The notes under the pieces are model-generated. The model ran no database searches. It was not told the DNA's origin and was given only the letters and a program-made list of their open reading frames with translations. Both the position numbers and the translations under genes were made by a program. DNA of 64,000 nt from Paracoccaceae bacterium (GTDB lineage: Bacteria > Pseudomonadota > Alphaproteobacteria > Rhodobacterales > Rhodobacteraceae): the NCBI GenBank assembly GCA_902602765.1, contig CACKSH010000001.1:62001-126000 (forward strand). Reading direction: 5' to 3'. Positions 7,187 to 15,800 of the stretch are shown here, piece after piece; the stretch's first letter is position 1, and each line of letters starts with the position of its first letter.

Positions 7187-8586
7187 TTCTTATCCATCTC
7201 TTCAATTGCTGCAACAAGTGCAGGCACAAATTCATTGTATCGTTTTGGAAGGTCGCCCCAAAGTTCGTTGTCATTCGCCAATCGCGTTTCATTTCCCTCG
7301 GCCAAAAGTGGTGCGACACGGTCCCATAGTGGTTCGTGGTAAGGTACTTTGCAGAGGCCTTCTTGTACGCACCGTGTGTAGACAACCCAAGATGCAATGC
7401 AATCAAATCCCGCTTTTGGCAACACGCCTAATTTTAAACATGCCGACAGCGTCGGTCGAATATAAATCGACATTTTGGAGTAACCGTCCATGCAAATGCG
7501 TTCCAAACTGTCGGCGATACCACTGTTTTCAAATCTGCGTGAGATCTCCCCAAGATAGGCAACGGTATCGAAAGGAATATTTTTATCTAGGCCAATGAGG
7601 ACCTCGTCGCGCTCCCATGCATCAAAGTGTGCACGAATTTCTTGATCTTGCATGGCTTGATCAAATGTTTCGTGACCTGCCAAAGCACCCAGATAAGCAA
7701 GTCCCGTATGCCCGCCATTCAATATTCGGATTTTGGTTTCTTCATATGGAACAACATCGGCAACGATTTCAACACCCACCTTTGACAAATCAGGGAAGTC
7801 AGAGGCAAAACGATCTTCCAAAACCCATTGGATAAATGCTTCCGCATGCACTGGTGATTGGGCGTTGTGACCCCAATATGTTGCCATTTCTGTTTCTAAC
7901 GCTTCGGTCGTGCGTGGTGTGATTCTATCAACCATCGAACAAGGGAAGGTTACATTTTCGTGGATCCAGGAAACAAGGTGATCATTTCTCTGCGCGGCCA
8001 AATACTCAATCAACGCATTCTTTAGAACATGACCATTATCGCGAATATTATCACAACATAAGACTGAAACCGGCCCGGCATCCGACACGGAACGTGCTTG
8101 TAACGCGGCAGCAAGAAAATCATAAATTGTTTCGACTTGTTCGCCTCTCAGACCCGCCGCTATAGGTCTTGCGCTCAGATTAAGTGACCAGTCATTTTTA
8201 AAATAATATCCGCTTTCCGTAACCGTAGCAGAGATAATTTTTACTTGCTCTTCACAAATTTTCTCAATTGCCCGCGCACGCGAGGTCGTCGCATCGATAT
8301 ACTCGGCATGTGATCTTACCAAACGATAAGTCAGCGTTCCATTGGTATCGATCTCCTTTAAAATGTAATTTGATTTAGCACCTGCTGCTTTAGCAAAAGC
8401 ACCAGAATCGGATGAGCGCAAATTAATCGCAGTAATCGCCCAATTAAGATCACCTGTTTTTTCCATATAGTCATCAATATAAACTGATTGGTGCGCACGA
8501 TGAAACGCACCATAGCCAAGATGGACTATCCCAGTTTTACAATTTGCTAGGTCATAGTTCGTTTTATATAGCATTGGACATGTCAT
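7174..8586 (-). CDS. mtlK: Mannitol/polyol 2-dehydrogenase (PSLDR family)
   Basis: An NAD-dependent long-chain polyol dehydrogenase that oxidises mannitol (or arabinitol/sorbitol) to the ketose. The 470-residue length fits the mannitol dehydrogenase family. The N-terminal nucleotide-binding region carries the family hallmark GYGAFHRAHQ, and the catalytic Lys-Asn-His motif is in KIRILNGGHTGL. In Rhodobacter the equivalent enzyme (mtlK) sits in the smo polyol operon, as here. The start overlaps the AraC gene by 4 bases (ATGA). Exact polyol specificity is inferred from context only. Confidence 0.9.
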   Translation of the reverse strand: MTCPMLYKTNYDLANCKTGIVHLGYGAFHRAHQSVYIDDYMEKTGDLNWAITAINLRSSDSGAFAKAAGAKSNYILKEIDTNGTLTYRLVRSHAEYIDATTSRARAIEKICEEQVKIISATVTESGYYFKNDWSLNLSARPIAAGLRGEQVETIYDFLAAALQARSVSDAGPVSVLCCDNIRDNGHVLKNALIEYLAAQRNDHLVSWIHENVTFPCSMVDRITPRTTEALETEMATYWGHNAQSPVHAEAFIQWVLEDRFASDFPDLSKVGVEIVADVVPYEETKIRILNGGHTGLAYLGALAGHETFDQAMQDQEIRAHFDAWERDEVLIGLDKNIPFDTVAYLGEISRRFENSGIADSLERICMDGYSKMSIYIRPTLSACLKLGVLPKAGFDCIASWVVYTRCVQEGLCKVPYHEPLWDRVAPLLAEGNETRLANDNELWGDLPKRYNEFVPALVAAIEEMDKKWRA

Positions 8587-9479
8587 CGTTTTTCCGCCAT
8601 ACCTGCTAGCAATTCGCGTCGCACGAAATCGCGATAATTTGATGGGGTCATCTCTTTAACCTTAAGAAAATGACGATTGAAATTGGCGAGATTGTTGTAG
8701 CCAACTTCATGACAAATTGTAGCGACTGTTAAATCTGTAGCCTGCAGCATGGAGCAGGCTTGACCTATTCGAACACGGATCACAAATTCGCTAAATTTAC
8801 TTCCTGTAAACTTTTGGAAATTACGCGCAAAAGCTGTTTTACTCATCGCAGCCATATCAGAAGCCTTGCTCAATGAAATATTTTCAGCAAAGTTTTCAGT
8901 AATGAAATCTATGACCTTAGCGATGCCAGATGTACTATTATTGAAATTTGGGTAATTCACATTTGTTACAGACAAACGTTTTTGGTTTGGATGATCCTTG
9001 ATCATTAACAAAAAGCTCATCGCTTTAAGAACTCGAATTGCACCATGAGCATTTCTTATTTCGATGAGTGATTTTTTTGCAAATGCCAAGTCAAAATTTG
9101 CAAATTCAATGCCGCCTTTCGAACGTTCCAGCAATTGATCTAGTTCACGAAATTCTGGAAAACCATGTTTTAAGTTATCAATACTGTCTTGATTGAATTG
9201 AAATAACATATCACGGACATCTACGGGTTTGGACGCGCCTATTTCGTCGGTCACCCAGTTATGTGGCAAATTAGGACCACATAAGAATAGTGCCCCGGGA
9301 CCAAACTCGCCTATGTAATCTCCAACAAAGGCTTTGCCTTGGGTCGCTACTATTAAGTGCAATTCATATTCTTCATGGCTGTGCCAACGACAAAGGTCTG
9401 TAGGCCAACCGTGTTCTAAATACCGAACAGATTCCACAGCTCGATCGACATATTCAAATTCTGGCGTCAAATTGGACAT
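8583..9479 (-). CDS. AraC-family regulator of the polyol operon
   Basis: A 298-residue transcription factor with an N-terminal cupin-like sensor domain (HSHEEYELHLI typical of AraC cupins, about residues 30-120) and a C-terminal double helix-turn-helix (about residues 195-290), including SKTAFARNFQKFTG and ICHEVGYNNLANFNRHF. It most likely binds a polyol and activates the operon it lies in. It sits between two dehydrogenase genes, 4 nt after the SDR gene and overlapping the mannitol dehydrogenase, so it would be self-regulated with the operon. Confidence 0.87.
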   Translation of the reverse strand: MSNLTPEFEYVDRAVESVRYLEHGWPTDLCRWHSHEEYELHLIVATQGKAFVGDYIGEFGPGALFLCGPNLPHNWVTDEIGASKPVDVRDMLFQFNQDSIDNLKHGFPEFRELDQLLERSKGGIEFANFDLAFAKKSLIEIRNAHGAIRVLKAMSFLLMIKDHPNQKRLSVTNVNYPNFNNSTSGIAKVIDFITENFAENISLSKASDMAAMSKTAFARNFQKFTGSKFSEFVIRVRIGQACSMLQATDLTVATICHEVGYNNLANFNRHFLKVKEMTPSNYRDFVRRELLAGMAEKR

Positions 9480-9483
9480 CGCA

Positions 9484-10254
9484 CTACCTCAAAACACTTC
9501 CACCATCGACACCGATAGTTTGTGCGGTCATATATTGCGATTGAGCGCTAGCCAGAAAAACAGCAACACGCGCAACTTCAAAGGGGCGCCCCATGTAACC
9601 TAGCGGAACAGCCTCACCCACTTCGAGTTTCTTTTGACCAATTTCCTTTCCTTCAAATTTTGCAAATAGGCCATCGACCGTTTCCCACATTGGCGTATCA
9701 ATTACACCTGGTGAAATCGCGTTCACACGAATCTTGTATGGAGCAAGGGCCAATGCTGCAGATTGAGTGTAACTTATTACGGCTGCTTTCGTTGCACAAT
9801 AATGTGCCACCAAGGCCTCACCTCGATGCCCAGCTTGACTAGCCAAATTTATTATAGAGCCCGCCATATCATGCTCTGTTAAGGTCCTAGCAACAATTTG
9901 CATCACCGCATACATAGCGCGCACATTTACGTCGAACAGGCGATCAAACTGATCCAGGCCAGCATCCAAGACGGACCCCATATCAAAAAGCGCTGCATTA
10001 TTGAAAAGCACTTGGGGGCGTTCAGCGGCAACCCACTGGGCCAAATCATTAAGTCCACCTTCGCTTGTTAAATCAATTCTGTGATATTCGTGGGCGCAGT
10101 CGCCGGGAAAGGTGTCTGTGATATCGGTCACCAGTACGCGCGCGCCATGGGCCGCAAAATGTTCAGCGGTCGCCTGACCTATACCACCACACGCACCCGT
10201 CACTAAACAGGTTTTTCCACTTAAATCTGTTGCAACTAAATTTTTTTGGTTCAT
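9484..10254 (-). CDS. SDR-family sorbitol/polyol dehydrogenase (SmoS-like)
   Basis: A short-chain dehydrogenase of 256 residues. The Rossmann motif is TGACGGIGQA, the NAG-equivalent motif is NNAA, and the catalytic tetrad appears as Ser in INLASQAG and YCATK (Tyr-x-x-x-Lys). The C-terminal strand SQYMTAQTIGVDGG is standard. In Rhodobacter smo operons the equivalent enzyme oxidises sorbitol to fructose or galactitol to tagatose, so a polyol substrate is likely. It overlaps the upstream permease gene by 4 bases. Confidence 0.88.
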   Translation of the reverse strand: MNQKNLVATDLSGKTCLVTGACGGIGQATAEHFAAHGARVLVTDITDTFPGDCAHEYHRIDLTSEGGLNDLAQWVAAERPQVLFNNAALFDMGSVLDAGLDQFDRLFDVNVRAMYAVMQIVARTLTEHDMAGSIINLASQAGHRGEALVAHYCATKAAVISYTQSAALALAPYKIRVNAISPGVIDTPMWETVDGLFAKFEGKEIGQKKLEVGEAVPLGYMGRPFEVARVAVFLASAQSQYMTAQTIGVDGGSVLR

Positions 10255-11087
10255 TTAACTGCCCCAAATGTGAGACCTTGCACTAATTGTTTTTGACAAA
10301 ACCAACCAAGTACTACAATCGGTCCAACTGCTGCGGTCGAGACCGCAGAAAGGCGGCCGAAAAATAACCCCTCTGGTGCCCGATTGCCCTCAATCAATTT
10401 GGAAAGTGTTGCGGCATCTATAGTGGTCAAACGGACAGTCCAATATGCCTCGTTCCAACAAAATATGAAGCAAAGAAGCGCAGTCGAGGCAAGGCCGCCC
10501 CATGCAAGTGGCAGAACAATATCTTTAATTTCGCCCCAAATAGACACACCATCCATCTTTCCCGCTTCGATGATTTCTTTGGGAATTTCTTTAAAATACG
10601 TGAACAACATCCAGATGACGATGGGCAAATTGATCAAACTTAATACAATAATGATTAAGAAATGCGTATCGAATAAGCCTAAGATGTTTTTGGTTAAAAA
10701 GGTCATCGGATATAAAACTGCTGCCGCGGGTAGCATTTTAGTAGAAAGCATCCAAATAAGAATATCTTTGGTGTGCCGCGATGGATTAAATGCCATGGCA
10801 TAAGCCGCAGGTACTCCTACAAAAAGTGTAAAAGCCGTTGCAAAAAGGGATGTAATTACCGAATTCTTGGCAAATCTCCAAAAATCGTAGTTTTCGATCA
10901 TGTTCAAATAATTCTCTAGCGTTGGTGTGAACACTATTAAATATTCAGGTTTTACCGCATCTGCATCAGTTTTAAAGCTGGTCAGAACCATCCAGAAAAT
11001 CGGAAAAAAAAACACAATCGCCACTGTCCAAGCAAGTACAGGCCAGAACACTTTGGAGAACGTGGATTTATTTACAACTGCAACCAC
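10251..11087 (-). CDS. Polyol ABC importer permease, MalG-like
   Basis: An inner-membrane permease of 278 residues with about six hydrophobic segments, starting at residues 12-32 (WPVLAWTVAIVFFFPIFWM). The cytoplasmic EAA loop that docks to the ATPase is visible as EIIEAGKMDGVSIWGEIKDIVLPL. It belongs to the CUT1 (MalG) group and pairs with the permease encoded just upstream, 8 bases away. Together with the binding protein and the ATPase it completes a mannitol/sorbitol importer. Confidence 0.92.
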   Translation of the reverse strand: MVAVVNKSTFSKVFWPVLAWTVAIVFFFPIFWMVLTSFKTDADAVKPEYLIVFTPTLENYLNMIENYDFWRFAKNSVITSLFATAFTLFVGVPAAYAMAFNPSRHTKDILIWMLSTKMLPAAAVLYPMTFLTKNILGLFDTHFLIIIVLSLINLPIVIWMLFTYFKEIPKEIIEAGKMDGVSIWGEIKDIVLPLAWGGLASTALLCFIFCWNEAYWTVRLTTIDAATLSKLIEGNRAPEGLFFGRLSAVSTAAVGPIVVLGWFCQKQLVQGLTFGAVK

Positions 11088-11095
11088 CTTTTTTC

Positions 11096-12037
11096 CTAAT
11101 CCATCAAGCTTTTGCCAATAATGCGGAGCAAAAATATCGCCACTATATTGGCCAAAATTACCGCAAATATGCCTGTTGCGCTCGCCGCTCCTATGTTATT
11201 TGAGGCAAATTCTCCAATCAAATAGGGTAAGTTTTTATTGCCGTTTCCACGCGATACAATTTCAATTTCTGCATAAAGTGAAAGATGAAAAATCGCTTGG
11301 ATCATGATCACAATAGCGATTGGGCGCGCTAGATGCGGTATTGTTAGGTTCACAAACTGCGACCATGCGCTTGCACCATCTAAAATTGCAGCCTCTTTTT
11401 GCTGTTGATCCTCAGATTGTAATGACGTCATAAAGATCAGAATGGCGAAGGGTGTCCATTGCCACGTCACCATAACAATAACGGCATAAGCAGAGGTTTG
11501 CGTTGCACGAAATGAGATTGGTTGAAGCTCTGGCCAAAAGGAAAAGAAATTTCCAAGTAGTGGAAAATCGCGCAATCCGTCGATTACACCGTTCAAACCA
11601 TTCACTATCAAACCATTTAGACCCAAAACAGGGTCAAGCAGCATGTTGATCCAAAGTACGGCGTTCACGGCCGGCATCACAAAGAATGGAGATATCAAAA
11701 GAACCCGAACCATGCCACGACCAGGAAAAGACCGATTGATTAACACCGCGATGGCGAGCCCTAGAGCAACGGTAAGCACAATAATTGAGCCAACGATGAA
11801 AACACTATTTTGAACTGCAAACCAAAAATCTTTGGATTTATACAAAACATACTCGTAATTTCCAAAACCGCGCCAGTTATCAATGTTGGGTGTCGTCCAT
11901 TCAGGCTTGCGCAGATTGTTCAAAACGTAGCGAATGAATGAGAAGAAAATTGTCATTCCAAGCGGTACTAACATCCACACCAGTAAAAGTAGGACAGCTG
12001 GGGTCTGCATAAGGCGTGGTAAGGTGCGCTGAGACAT
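11096..12037 (-). CDS. Polyol ABC importer permease, MalF-like
   Basis: The second CUT1 permease, 313 residues, with about six membrane helices. The EAA docking loop is visible as QQQKEAAILDGASAWSQF followed by NLTIPHLARP. It is the first permease after the binding-protein gene, separated from it by 96 bases that carry a hairpin. The gene order binding protein, permease, permease, SDR, regulator, mannitol dehydrogenase, ATPase is a rearranged form of the smo operon of Rhodobacter. Confidence 0.92.
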   Translation of the reverse strand: MSQRTLPRLMQTPAVLLLLVWMLVPLGMTIFFSFIRYVLNNLRKPEWTTPNIDNWRGFGNYEYVLYKSKDFWFAVQNSVFIVGSIIVLTVALGLAIAVLINRSFPGRGMVRVLLISPFFVMPAVNAVLWINMLLDPVLGLNGLIVNGLNGVIDGLRDFPLLGNFFSFWPELQPISFRATQTSAYAVIVMVTWQWTPFAILIFMTSLQSEDQQQKEAAILDGASAWSQFVNLTIPHLARPIAIVIMIQAIFHLSLYAEIEIVSRGNGNKNLPYLIGEFASNNIGAASATGIFAVILANIVAIFLLRIIGKSLMD

Positions 12038-12088
12038 GAGAATGGAGAATACCTTTTATGAAACATCAGCTCTTGTGGCTGAATTTGT

Positions 12089-12115
12089 GGAAGGGCCAAG
12101 CGTATCCGGCCCTCC
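12089..12115 (-). terminator. Intercistronic hairpin after the binding-protein gene
   Basis: On the minus strand GGAGGGCC (12108-12115) pairs with GGCCCTTCC (12089-12097) with one bulged base and a 10-nt loop. It lies between the solute-binding-protein gene and the first permease and has no good U-tract. It is more likely an attenuator or 3'-end mRNA stabiliser that favours expression of the binding protein than a full stop. Confidence 0.6.
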
Positions 12116-12133
12116 CGTTTCTTGGTAGAATTG

Positions 12134-13417
12134 TTAGTAGTAACCTGCTTCTGACATGATTGCGTCAGCCGCTGATTGTGATGCAGCAAGTGCATCTTTC
12201 ACAGATTTTGCACCTGACAATGCTGCTGCCATTTCCTGTGCAACTGCAATGCCGACTTCTGGGAATTCTGGAATCGCCGCGAACTGGACACCAACGTATG
12301 GTTTTAGGTCAGTTGCCGCTGGCGCTGCTGATTCAATCGCTGCCATCTCAGCTGCCGCAAAACCTGCAACCGCTTGGAATTCTGGCAATGCATATGTCGA
12401 TGCACGCTGACCTGTTGGTACAGAACCCCAACCAAAGTCTGGATGATTGCCAACTGCCTGGACGTAGTCTTTTGATGTGGCCCATTCGATAAACGCTTTT
12501 GCCGCGTCTGCGTTTGGTGACCCCGCTGGAACCGCCATCGCCCACGCCCACAACCAATTTGCACCAACTGGGTTACCAGCATTGGGTGATTGTGCATATG
12601 CAACGCCGTCGACTGTTAGGAATGATGCAGCAATTGTTGCATCAATCCACATGCCACATTTGCCTTCGTTATAGAGCGCAAGGATTTCATTGAACGAGTT
12701 ACCTTCGGAACCGGGAGGTCCATAGTTGCCCAATAAATCAACATAAAAATTAATCGCTTCTTCCCAAGCAGCCGTGTCAATTGTCGGACGCATATCTGCA
12801 GCAAACCATGCTCCACCGAATGAGTTTACAACAGTTGTGATGAACGCCATGTTATCACCCCAACCCGGCTTACCGCGCAAACACGCACCGTAAACACCGT
12901 TGTCTGGGTTATGCATCGCTGCTGCAGCACCTTTGATGTTTGCCCATGAATCGCTGTCACGAATTGTTACACCTGCAGCGTCAGTTAGGTCTTTACGGTA
13001 CATGACCATGGATGATTCACCATAGAAAGGTGCTGCATACATAGTTCCTTCGTGAGACAAACCTGCACGGATTGCGGGTAGAATGTCATCCATGTCGTAG
13101 CTTGAGCCAAAGTTCAATGGTTCAATCCAACCTGCAGCACCCCAGATTGGGGCTTCTTGCATACCTATGTTGATTATATCGTACTGGCCGCCACCCGTGG
13201 CCGTATCAGAAGTTACTTGCTCACGAAGAACACCTTCTTCTAGAGCGACCCAATTCAAAGAAACGCCCGTCTCAGCAGTATACGCCTCAGCGACCTTTTG
13301 CATGTTGATCATATGACCGTTGTTAACGATCGCAATTGTTAGTTCAGTTGCATTTGCAGAAATAGCCAGCCCAAACGCGGCTGTCGCTGCCAATGCAGAT
13401 GTGCGAATTGTTTTCAT
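12134..13417 (-). CDS. Polyol ABC importer binding protein (SmoE-like)
   Basis: A periplasmic sugar/polyol-binding protein (family 1 extracellular solute-binding, about 427 residues). The start is ATG 13417, preceded by a GGGAGGAA site; an upstream in-frame ATG at 13465 would add 16 residues before the signal peptide and is rejected. The signal peptide is MKTIRTSALAATAAFGLAISANA, shown here only by its ends: MKTIRTS and ISANA. The mature protein is Ala-rich and acidic, with Trp-rich ligand-binding segments such as GANWLWAWAM. It is the promoter-proximal gene of the operon and has visibly more GC than flanking genes. Confidence 0.92.
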   Translation of the reverse strand: MKTIRTSALAATAAFGLAISANATELTIAIVNNGHMINMQKVAEAYTAETGVSLNWVALEEGVLREQVTSDTATGGGQYDIINIGMQEAPIWGAAGWIEPLNFGSSYDMDDILPAIRAGLSHEGTMYAAPFYGESSMVMYRKDLTDAAGVTIRDSDSWANIKGAAAAMHNPDNGVYGACLRGKPGWGDNMAFITTVVNSFGGAWFAADMRPTIDTAAWEEAINFYVDLLGNYGPPGSEGNSFNEILALYNEGKCGMWIDATIAASFLTVDGVAYAQSPNAGNPVGANWLWAWAMAVPAGSPNADAAKAFIEWATSKDYVQAVGNHPDFGWGSVPTGQRASTYALPEFQAVAGFAAAEMAAIESAAPAATDLKPYVGVQFAAIPEFPEVGIAVAQEMAAALSGAKSVKDALAASQSAADAIMSEAGYY

Positions 13418-14013
13418 TATTTCCTCCCTTAGAACAGACCAGTATTGGCCCAATGTTACTAACATCGCAAAAATTCACCAAACGAAACTAGTACAAATTT
13501 TCCTATAAATGATACTATATTCGTAATCTTATTAAAATAACATATAGATTTATCAAATATTGTATTGCTTATGGTATGAACATAATATTTTTTTACCTTT
13601 TAGCGGTCAAAAGATTCGTGGGTCGTAGCATCCTGATTTGTTGTTGGAACGCACTGCTTATAGACGCGACACTACAAACACACCCTTTAAAAGGGTGTTG
13701 TAATGTCGCCAAGCGTTAGGCTGATTAATTTTTACTGTTGAATGAACTTAGAAGTTAGAGCCTCTAAAAAGAACCAACAACGAAGTGCTACTTTTCAAAT
13801 AAACCCTCTTTCTTCGTACGCTTCCAACCGTATTGCGCCATACATCCGTTGAAAGCATTTTTTCTGCACCAGTAGCCCTAAGAGACTCCCAGAGATTATT
13901 AATAAGGCAATCTGTTCAAAATGTGGGTGTAGTGAAGTACCAGGGTATCGAATTATTTGCCGAGGTGCTTCTGACTCAGCGATGTTAGGCGCTGTGAGTA
14001 GAGATGGGGCTGA
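13418..14013. other. Intergenic region with polyol operon promoter side
   Basis: About 600 bases without a convincing gene. The right-hand upstream flank of the binding-protein gene is very AT-rich (13480-13600) and should hold the operon promoter. A strong inverted repeat is listed separately at 13666-13709. A plus-strand frame ending at TAA 14014-14016 reads protein-like near its end (CSKCGCSEVPGYRIICRG) but has no start codon or ribosome-binding site, so it may be a gene scrap or chance. Confidence 0.5.
13666..13709. repeat. Long imperfect inverted repeat
   Basis: The arms GCGACACTACAAACACACCCTTT and AAAGGGTGTTGTAATGTCGC pair over nearly their whole length: core ACACCCTTT/AAAGGGTGT is perfect and the outer GCGACA-type ends match with one mismatch and a 2-nt bulge. 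The loop is only about 2-4 nt. There is no U-tract on either side. It could be a structured RNA end, a transposon-end scar or a protein-binding cruciform. Confidence 0.55.
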
Positions 14014-14274
14014 TTAAACGGCCCCAACTAAGTTTGGATTTACATTTGCTGTTACTGGTTTTGTACCGAATTTTTTGTGGTAATTGTTTGCCAGTTTTTT
14101 CGCTGCTGCTTCTCTGTCTAAGTCTTTACGAACTGACTCAACAGTATTTTTTGCAAAAGAGTCTCTAGACTGTCCAATATCGTCTAAAATTCTATCAGAC
14201 ATTGTTGCTAAAGTTCTATTTGCTGCACTTGCAGCCTGAGCGAGTATTATTGCCCTAGTTATTTTTCTAAGCAT
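14014..14274 (-). CDS. DUF1127 (YjiS-like) small protein
   Basis: An 86-residue protein whose central part matches the DUF1127 pattern: a helix followed by MSDRILDDIGQSRDSF (about residues 25-40). DUF1127 proteins are small, often Arg-rich and common in alphaproteobacteria; some bind RNA and affect phosphate or carbon metabolism. Here the C-terminal extension is Lys/Ala-rich with no Arg cluster. A GGGGC/GCCCC hairpin (14006-14025) spans the stop codon and may end the transcript. It lies near the tRNA-Asn end of the putative island. Confidence 0.75.
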   Translation of the reverse strand: MLRKITRAIILAQAASAANRTLATMSDRILDDIGQSRDSFAKNTVESVRKDLDREAAAKKLANNYHKKFGTKPVTANVNPNLVGAV

Positions 14275-14705
14275 AACATTTTCCTTTCTTTGTTATGCCT
14301 ATAACGTGGTGTACTTATCGTTTAGATTCATCGCACAATAGGGAAAAGCCGCTATGCAATTAAATCAGACCAAGTTTTTCTTGCTTTCTCCTTCAATTCT
14401 GCAAAATCGTTCATCGAATTTACTCTAAATTAGTTTTTGCCTCGCGCACGAGTTTGTGACACTGCGCAAAAAAAAAGCAATTTAAAGTTGAGTAGGGGGA
14501 TACATTATAGATTGTGAAAGGTGGAAACCCGTGAAAACACACAGAAAGCACAGGATGCGCGCGCGTCCGCGCGAGGCAAGTATTAGGCCTAAAATCAAGT
14601 AGCGGATAGCGTTAATTAACGTATTTTAAAAACATTTGTCTGGCTTTTTGACTGGCTGAGAAAAATAAAAAAGGGGTCGCATTTAATCTAAACCCGTTAT
14701 TTATT
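14275..14705. other. Non-coding tRNA-proximal end of putative island
   Basis: About 430 bases with no gene. It contains the upstream region of the DUF1127 gene, a strikingly GC-rich alternating CG stretch at 14557-14573 in an AT-rich background, and the right copy of the tRNA-flank repeat from 14631. An integrase gene would normally sit here, next to the tRNA; none is readable in any frame. Confidence 0.6.
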
Positions 14706-14746
14706 TGGCTCCGGCGGTTGGGATCGAACCAACGACCAATTGATTA
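14631..14746 (-). repeat. tRNA-Asn 3' half plus flank, direct repeat partner
   Basis: This is the intact-tRNA copy of the direct repeat seen at 3861-3976. It runs from the anticodon loop of tRNA-Asn through the encoded CCA and about 75 bases past the tRNA 3' end. Both copies share a doubled TGTCTGGCT-like motif in that flank. The distance between copies is about 10.8 kb. Confidence 0.75.
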
Positions 14747-14780
14747 ACAGTCAACTGCTCTACCGCTGAGCTACGCCGGA
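14706..14780 (-). tRNA. tRNA-Asn (GTT)
   Basis: A complete cloverleaf on the minus strand: acceptor TCCGGCG pairs with CGCCGGA, the D-arm is GCTC...GAGC, the anticodon loop CTGTTAA carries GTT, and the T-arm loop is TTCGATC. The CCA end is encoded (plus-strand 14706-14708). The 3' half is duplicated at 3861-3976, which marks this gene as an integration target. Confidence 0.97.
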
Positions 14781-14847
14781 ATACTCATTTCGTATAACAA
14801 TAGGTAATTCACTAGTCTAGTGGTAAGAAATTATTTTTTGAAAAAAC

Positions 14848-15756
14848 TTATATTAAAGAAAATATCGCATTGTCAGAAGATATATCATCAACCTTAACCT
14901 GATTTTTTATAATTAAATCAATCAAATGAGCCTTAACATTTCTTGACGCTATACCTAGTAATTTCTGATCGATGTCCAAATATACATTTTTTGTAATTTG
15001 AGAAATAGTTGCTTCGTTATTTTTGAGAAAATTGTGAATTTCTATTTCTCTTTTTTTTCGATGTTCAATTAACTCAGCTATCCGTCCACTGGGATTTTCG
15101 ACGGGAAGTCCATGGCCTGGATAAAATTTTTGGCATTGAAGCTTATTTATTTCTTTACATGAATTTATAAATTGAGAAACGTCGCCTTCAGGCGGCGCAA
15201 TAACGGATGTAGACCACTCCATAACGTGATCGCCTGTGAATAATATATCGAAATACTGATAACAGACATGGTTGCAGAGATGGCCGGGAGTATGATGAAC
15301 CAATATTTCAAATTCAGATGATATTATTTTTTCTTTATCCTGCAAAAAATAATCAGGAACAAATTCCATGTCAATTCCAAATGACTCTGAAACTAAACCC
15401 ATTTTGCATATATTTTTCATATTGTTAGATTGCCCATCTAATGCTCTTCCAAATGCAAATGTGGGAGCATTTACTATTTTCGATAGGGTTGGTGCAAGCT
15501 CACTATGATCCAAATGAGAATGGGTTACTAAAATATGAGAAACCTTGGCGTTAGGTGGAATAAATTCGAGTAGGTTACGTAAGTGTGTTTTTGAGTTTGG
15601 GCCCGGATCGATAATTATTAGTTCTTTTTTTCCCAAAATATACGTGTTTGTGCCTTTGTATGTCATTGGAGAGGGATTTGGTGCTGTAAGTCGTATTAAT
15701 CCATCTTGCAATTTTACAGCACTTCGACTGGAATTACTTTCCAATGATTCTGGCAT
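14848..15756 (-). CDS. MBL-fold metallo-hydrolase (LACTB2-like)
   Basis: A metallo-beta-lactamase-fold hydrolase of 302 residues. The zinc-binding signature HSHLDHSE (about residues 79-86) and the downstream histidines in HHTPGHLCNH and FYPGHGLPV are clear. A C-terminal winged-helix-like tail follows (about residues 235-300), as in the LACTB2/RNase-like subgroup. The substrate is unknown; candidates are thioesters or RNA. The gene is divergent from the sensor kinase, with 44 bases between starts. It is AT-rich like the core genome. Confidence 0.82.
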   Translation of the reverse strand: MPESLESNSSRSAVKLQDGLIRLTAPNPSPMTYKGTNTYILGKKELIIIDPGPNSKTHLRNLLEFIPPNAKVSHILVTHSHLDHSELAPTLSKIVNAPTFAFGRALDGQSNNMKNICKMGLVSESFGIDMEFVPDYFLQDKEKIISSEFEILVHHTPGHLCNHVCYQYFDILFTGDHVMEWSTSVIAPPEGDVSQFINSCKEINKLQCQKFYPGHGLPVENPSGRIAELIEHRKKREIEIHNFLKNNEATISQITKNVYLDIDQKLLGIASRNVKAHLIDLIIKNQVKVDDISSDNAIFSLI

Positions 15757-15800
15757 GAATATTACGTTCCTTAATCATAAAGAATAAGTTAAACATATAA

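Noticed and set aside
12156-12816. Several overlapping open frames on both strands inside the binding-protein gene
   Set aside because: They are shadows of a GC-richer, Ala-rich coding region; repetitive Gln/His or Ala/Ser composition and no ribosome-binding sites.
13840-14016. Plus-strand frame with CSKCG-type cysteines before DUF1127
   Set aside because: No start codon or ribosome-binding site; a stop precedes it. Mentioned as a possible scrap only.
14557-14573. Alternating CG tract as a replication or Z-DNA element
   Set aside because: Short, single, and no supporting context; could be a simple hairpin.
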